Assembly (NCBI RefSeq): GCF_030125375.1
Contig: NZ_JASJUU010000004.1
Span: 372,001-436,000, forward strand
Source: Pseudoalteromonas umbrosa
Lineage (GTDB): Bacteria > Pseudomonadota > Gammaproteobacteria > Enterobacterales > Alteromonadaceae
Reading direction: 5' to 3'
Length of the DNA: 64,000 bases
Each line of letters begins with the position of its first letter. The stretch's first letter is position 1. Position numbers and translations under genes: made by a program. The notes below the pieces were generated by a model. That model was not told the DNA's origin and searched no databases. It saw only the letters and a list, made by a program, of their open reading frames with translations. Shown here piece after piece: positions 63,701 to 64,000 of this stretch.

Positions 63701-64000
63701 CTGTTTAATTATCTTGGTCAATTTGACCAGGTCTTAAATGACAATTCTACATTTGGTATTGCCTCAGAGGGGGCTGGTCGCTCAGTGAGTGCTGAGCGAA
63801 AGCGAAGTCATGGTTTAACGCTGAACGGCTTGGTGACTGAAGGGTGTTTAGAGTTTGAATTCACAGGTGATGGTCACCTGTATCATTTAGATGCGTTGAA
63901 AGAGTTAACCGCGAGTTATAAAGCTGCGTTAGAGGATGTCATCGCGCATTGTATGGTAGTTGAACGCGGAGCCTATGCTGCGATAGATTTTCCACTGTGT
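54779..64000 (+). CDS. NRPS4: docking-C-A-T-E-C-A-T-E..., 3' end beyond the window
   Basis: An open frame of 3074 codons with no stop, beginning at the ATG that overlaps the NRPS3 stop. TubC-like docking domain about 1-55; C1 about 75-520 (HHIASDG); A1 545-1025; T1 Ser1072 (LGGDS); E1 1120-1575 (HHLAVDGVSWR); C2 1588-2020 (HHALMDGWC, the form usual after an epimerase); A2 2041-2528; T2 Ser2573 (LGGDS); E2 from about 2620 to the edge. Pockets: A1 D-L-F-N-N-C-L-T-Y-K and A2 D-L-F-N-N-A-L-T-Y-K, both Ala-type. Each module should therefore deliver a D-residue, tentatively D-Ala-D-Ala. LGGDS carrier motifs fit downstream E domains. Further domains, including release, must lie to the right. Confidence 0.95.
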   Translation, partial: MTMREVYLKLKEHGVVFDRKADSTISLKVPKDLNSDIKALLINNKDELKGYIEALYKLSTQATTIPKRAQQQAKALPSFAQQRLWFIDSINKGSTEYNMQLIFHVQGNFSPSNAQQAFARIIERHEVLRTVYHEDDGVLFQHILNADENEFELELHDLSHIGSESDRQTASDELVERDKRKAFNLASDLMLRASYIKFDDEHGLMVVSMHHIASDGWSFQVLRRDFYELYSALCSTREAALPELELQYADYAAWQREHVGTKELESQLNYWDGHLQDIPSVHRLPLKEERPAVKQNQGETFTKHYGSNIATTLLNFAKKHNITPFMLLHGALALLFARHGNTNDVVIGTPIANRSQAELNALIGFFVNTMVLRVGTDAPDLKSYLSHVRQVHSDLQANQDVPFDRVLERIKVERSQSFSPLFQILLTINNDFQFEENEAEIEASDIEFTTVKNTKAFVKFDLEVDLNINADGLSITWNYDTSLFSDSYMQTLSDGYQLLLSALVRLEQGDPISDLPFQPEPERQYLIKDLNNSVLPYDKRELLHQLIEQQAQQNPEKVAIEFGDTQLTFKEFNHHANAMAKELLQGGLKRGDIVGLCGQRSLELIVSLVGILKAGGAFVSLDPKYPADRIEFMIEDTKLEHLIVTQGHGLQSTTLEKVHVIEARLTHETNEIVLPTLPRSEEPELAYIFYTSGSTGLPKGVMVSHQNALSLLRWTEQAYSPEELDRILASTSLNFDLSIFEIFTPLCFGYQCILVENAMSLLTESVDVSLVNTVPSAARALVENDAIPSGTKIVNLCGEPLKADLVNGILGTGCPLVCNLYGPSEDTTYSTFMRFDSELNRVPEIGKVISNSQVYVLDEAQRLLPFGTVGELYLGGDGVAMGYLNRQELTAERFIDNPFGSGKIYKTGDLVRYKSDGNLEFLGREDEQVKIRGFRIELGEIEHALIQSASVVSSVVIAQDYEHGKRLVGYIEASSEHNLEVEQLRDQLRQRLPEHMIPSLLIEIDKWPLTPNGKIDKKALPAPTSGVLSSHEHTEAESEVEQKLQALWATLLQLPESEVSVTANFFELGGDSILSIQLVSRAAKQGLHFSVKTLFDAPTIRLLAQQVRAEQLYDAAPEKVEGEIVLLPIQQALLADKTDWHHVNQAVMLKMSPNFDEQCLPMLIKALYQKHDALRLQFSESSGAWTGTYKALDDALINAAIDIREKPQGGWETLAAEASEIQASLKPDEGELTRVVYWSGNEDESGRLLIVVHHLAVDGVSWRILLDDLSLLYTQWQAGNDLDLSGKTSSYQQWGAFLQEYAQSEELAKEQAYWHDVVNKPSVDLVGVQRKLELGDLSDQGLSIGTHFKLDRAATQYLLSTCQNSYRTHINETLLASLLLGVARWSGASSLRVDLEGHGREVLTDSIDLSQTVGWFTSIYPLHLSMESESNIGQIINRVKTAYRTLPNNGIGYGLLQSLAQDPVLADAGTAPILFNYLGQFDQVLNENPIFSIADEGAGRSVSANRKRSHGLTLNGLVNDGCLEFELTADAQRYHAQAINGFMASFQAALEEVIAHCVEVENGTYAAIDFPLCDVSDEQVVDWCQDHKVADLYPATGTQQGLLFHSMLDKGSYITQTLVEFRDLDVERFKQAWTMVIERHDTLRAGFVGFDSGRIHQMVMQSTQAPWQEFDWQNESAQAKESLLAEFLKEDKANGFEIDRAPLMRFSLFNCGEAGYKWVWSHHHALMDGWCLPIIFTEVTECYRALGAAQKPSLAAVSNYGDYVAWLAKQDKEQSLNYWRDVLSQVNSSTPLPLVTGNKKSSKAGDSLRHVFRLSESETADLVQLAKETQTTVSVILQGAWSLLLSRYSGESRVVFGATTSGRPAELVGVEQMVGLFINSIPVVVDTQTDLSVSQWLKSLHSAQAHREQHSYIPLTEIQGQSHQNLFDSLVVFENYPVNEAIGERLNEASLPVELVRTIEETSYGVTLTASHQDVLTLQLQSLIEGYSEHTLLTLAEDLKTLLKNMVLAQDKPLESVEIVSTTAQQHLVEQLNLNSLEYDDTMLMHHLIERQAEENPDKIAIEFNKTQLTFKEFNHHANVLAKALIDGGLRRGDIVGLCGQRSLELIVGLVGILKAGGAFVSLDPKYPTERIEFMIQDTGLKHLVVTSGHGLSDSTLTTVRVHEASLSTMTDTVTLPEQAERVATELAYVIYTSGSTGQPKGVMISHKNALSMLNWAAQTYSPEELERVLASTSLNFDLSIFEIFTPLCFGYQCVLVENAVSLLERPVAVSLINTVPSAARALVESDGIPQSVKVVNLAGEPLKSELVNRILASGCPAVCNLYGPSEDTTYSTYARFESEITRVPEIGKVLANSQAYILDSAQRLLPFGAVGELYLGGDGVTQGYLNRAELTAERYLNNPFGIGRLYRTGDLVRYRQDGNLEFLGRQDEQIKVRGFRIELGEIEHAISQCSGVASNVVIAQEHEQGKRLIGYVEAATDQSLDVEVLRETLRKRLPEHMLPSLFVEVQAWPLTPNGKIDKKALPAPDSGVLSGVYVAPENDVEKQLQLLWSDLLQLSTSQISTTANFFELGGDSILSIQLVSRAAKQGLHFSVKALFDAPSIRLLAKEVKSGRLIEAPQGNVDGEIVLLPIQQELLADKTGWHHVNQAVMLETPVAFDSQCLEEMVTALYRRHDALRLQFTEQAGTWVGKHKSINQALIQEAFEIRQKPEGGWSELSAQASEIQASLNPQLAQLVKVVHWSAGEAEKGRLLLVIHHLAVDGVSWRVLLDDLSQLYAQWQRGDALNLAEKTSSYQQWGAFLKSYAQSESIASEQAYWHQVVSLPSGDPAKAQQALGWVNPPQQDKPVGTHFRLDKALTQQLLSSCQNSYRTQINETLLAALLLAVERWSGGAELRIDLEGHGREALTDTLDLSQTVGWFTSLYPLHLSMPSEAGIGAVINRVKTAYRSLPNKGIGYGVLKHLTKDPILVEADAAPILFNYLGQFDQVLNDNSTFGIASEGAGRSVSAERKRSHGLTLNGLVTEGCLEFEFTGDGHLYHLDALKELTASYKAALEDVIAHCMVVERGAYAAIDFPLC
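56366..59499 (+). repeat. A-T-E block, copy 1 of a tandem module duplication
   Basis: This block (adenylation, carrier, epimerisation) is repeated about 4.5 kb downstream (60876-64000). Long stretches of protein are near-identical, for example FFELGGDSILSIQLVSRAAK and DLEGHGRE in both copies. The intervening C2 domain is part of the repeat period. It reflects recent duplication or gene conversion of a whole module. Confidence 0.85.
60876..64000 (+). repeat. A-T-E block, copy 2 of a tandem module duplication
   Basis: Second copy of the block at 56366-59499, in the same orientation and frame, reaching the end of the epimerase at the window edge. Differences cluster in A-domain surface positions; the binding pocket differs at one position (Cys versus Ala). 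Confidence 0.85.

Noticed and set aside
54779..64000. Possible frameshift in NRPS4, suggested by an initial frame mismatch near T1
   Set aside because: Recounting bases showed the frame is continuous from the ATG through both A-T-E blocks to the window edge.
1..64000. CRISPR arrays, tRNA or rRNA genes, transposases
   Set aside because: No regularly spaced repeats, cloverleaf-like segments, rRNA motifs or transposase motifs were noticed on either strand; a dedicated scan was not possible.

Overview
The window looks like chromosomal DNA of a marine gammaproteobacterium, most likely Pseudoalteromonas or a close relative. This is inferred from the moderate-to-low GC content, the long AT-rich intergenic stretches, the FecIR/TonB iron-uptake locus and the style of the proteins; there is no rRNA or other marker to prove it.

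Left part (1-9.7 kb, minus strand). A PhoD-like phosphatase runs off the left edge. Next comes a complete iron-siderophore uptake and regulation locus: an ECF sigma factor (FecI type), FecR, a TonB-dependent receptor with an N-terminal STN signalling domain, two small membrane proteins, a PepSY membrane protein, and a dedicated TonB-ExbB-ExbD set.

Middle (9.7-15.2 kb). This is a sparse, AT-rich region. It holds an orphan ParB-like protein with a strong terminator, two possible small ORFs, a nested inverted-repeat leader before a YitT-like membrane protein, and a minus-strand permuted ATP-grasp ligase. That ligase is divergent from the large operon, and a 750-bp intergenic region separates them.

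Right part (15.2-64 kb and beyond, plus strand). One apparent operon encodes a hybrid NRPS/PKS pathway. It opens with dpgA-dpgB-dpgC-dpgD, the 3,5-dihydroxyphenylglyoxylate route best known from actinomycete glycopeptide antibiotics. Then come a membrane-anchored penicillin-acylase-family (Ntn) hydrolase, a PvdE/SyrD-type peptide exporter, and a MacB-like ATPase/permease pair. The assembly line follows: NRPS1 (C-A-T x3), PKS1 (KS-AT-KR-DH-ACP), PKS2 (KS-AT-ACP), NRPS2 (docking-C-A-T-C-A-T), NRPS3 (docking-C-A-T) and NRPS4 (docking-C-A-T-E-C-A-T-E..., cut by the window edge). Binding-pocket residues read by eye suggest, in order: Ala, a basic residue, Gly, two malonyl units (the first reduced and dehydrated), a dicarboxylic amino acid joined through its side-chain carboxyl, Thr, a beta-amino-acid-like substrate with an unusual pocket, D-Ala, D-Ala, and more beyond the edge.

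Working model (inference). A lipid- or acyl-capped peptide/polyketide is built in the cytoplasm, moved to the periplasm by the PvdE-like exporter, de-acylated there by the acylase, and expelled by the MacB-like pair. This parallels pyoverdine maturation by PvdE/PvdQ/PvdRT. The dihydroxyphenyl building block has no matching adenylation domain and no HpgT aminotransferase inside the window, so its point of entry is open. I do not recognise the product.
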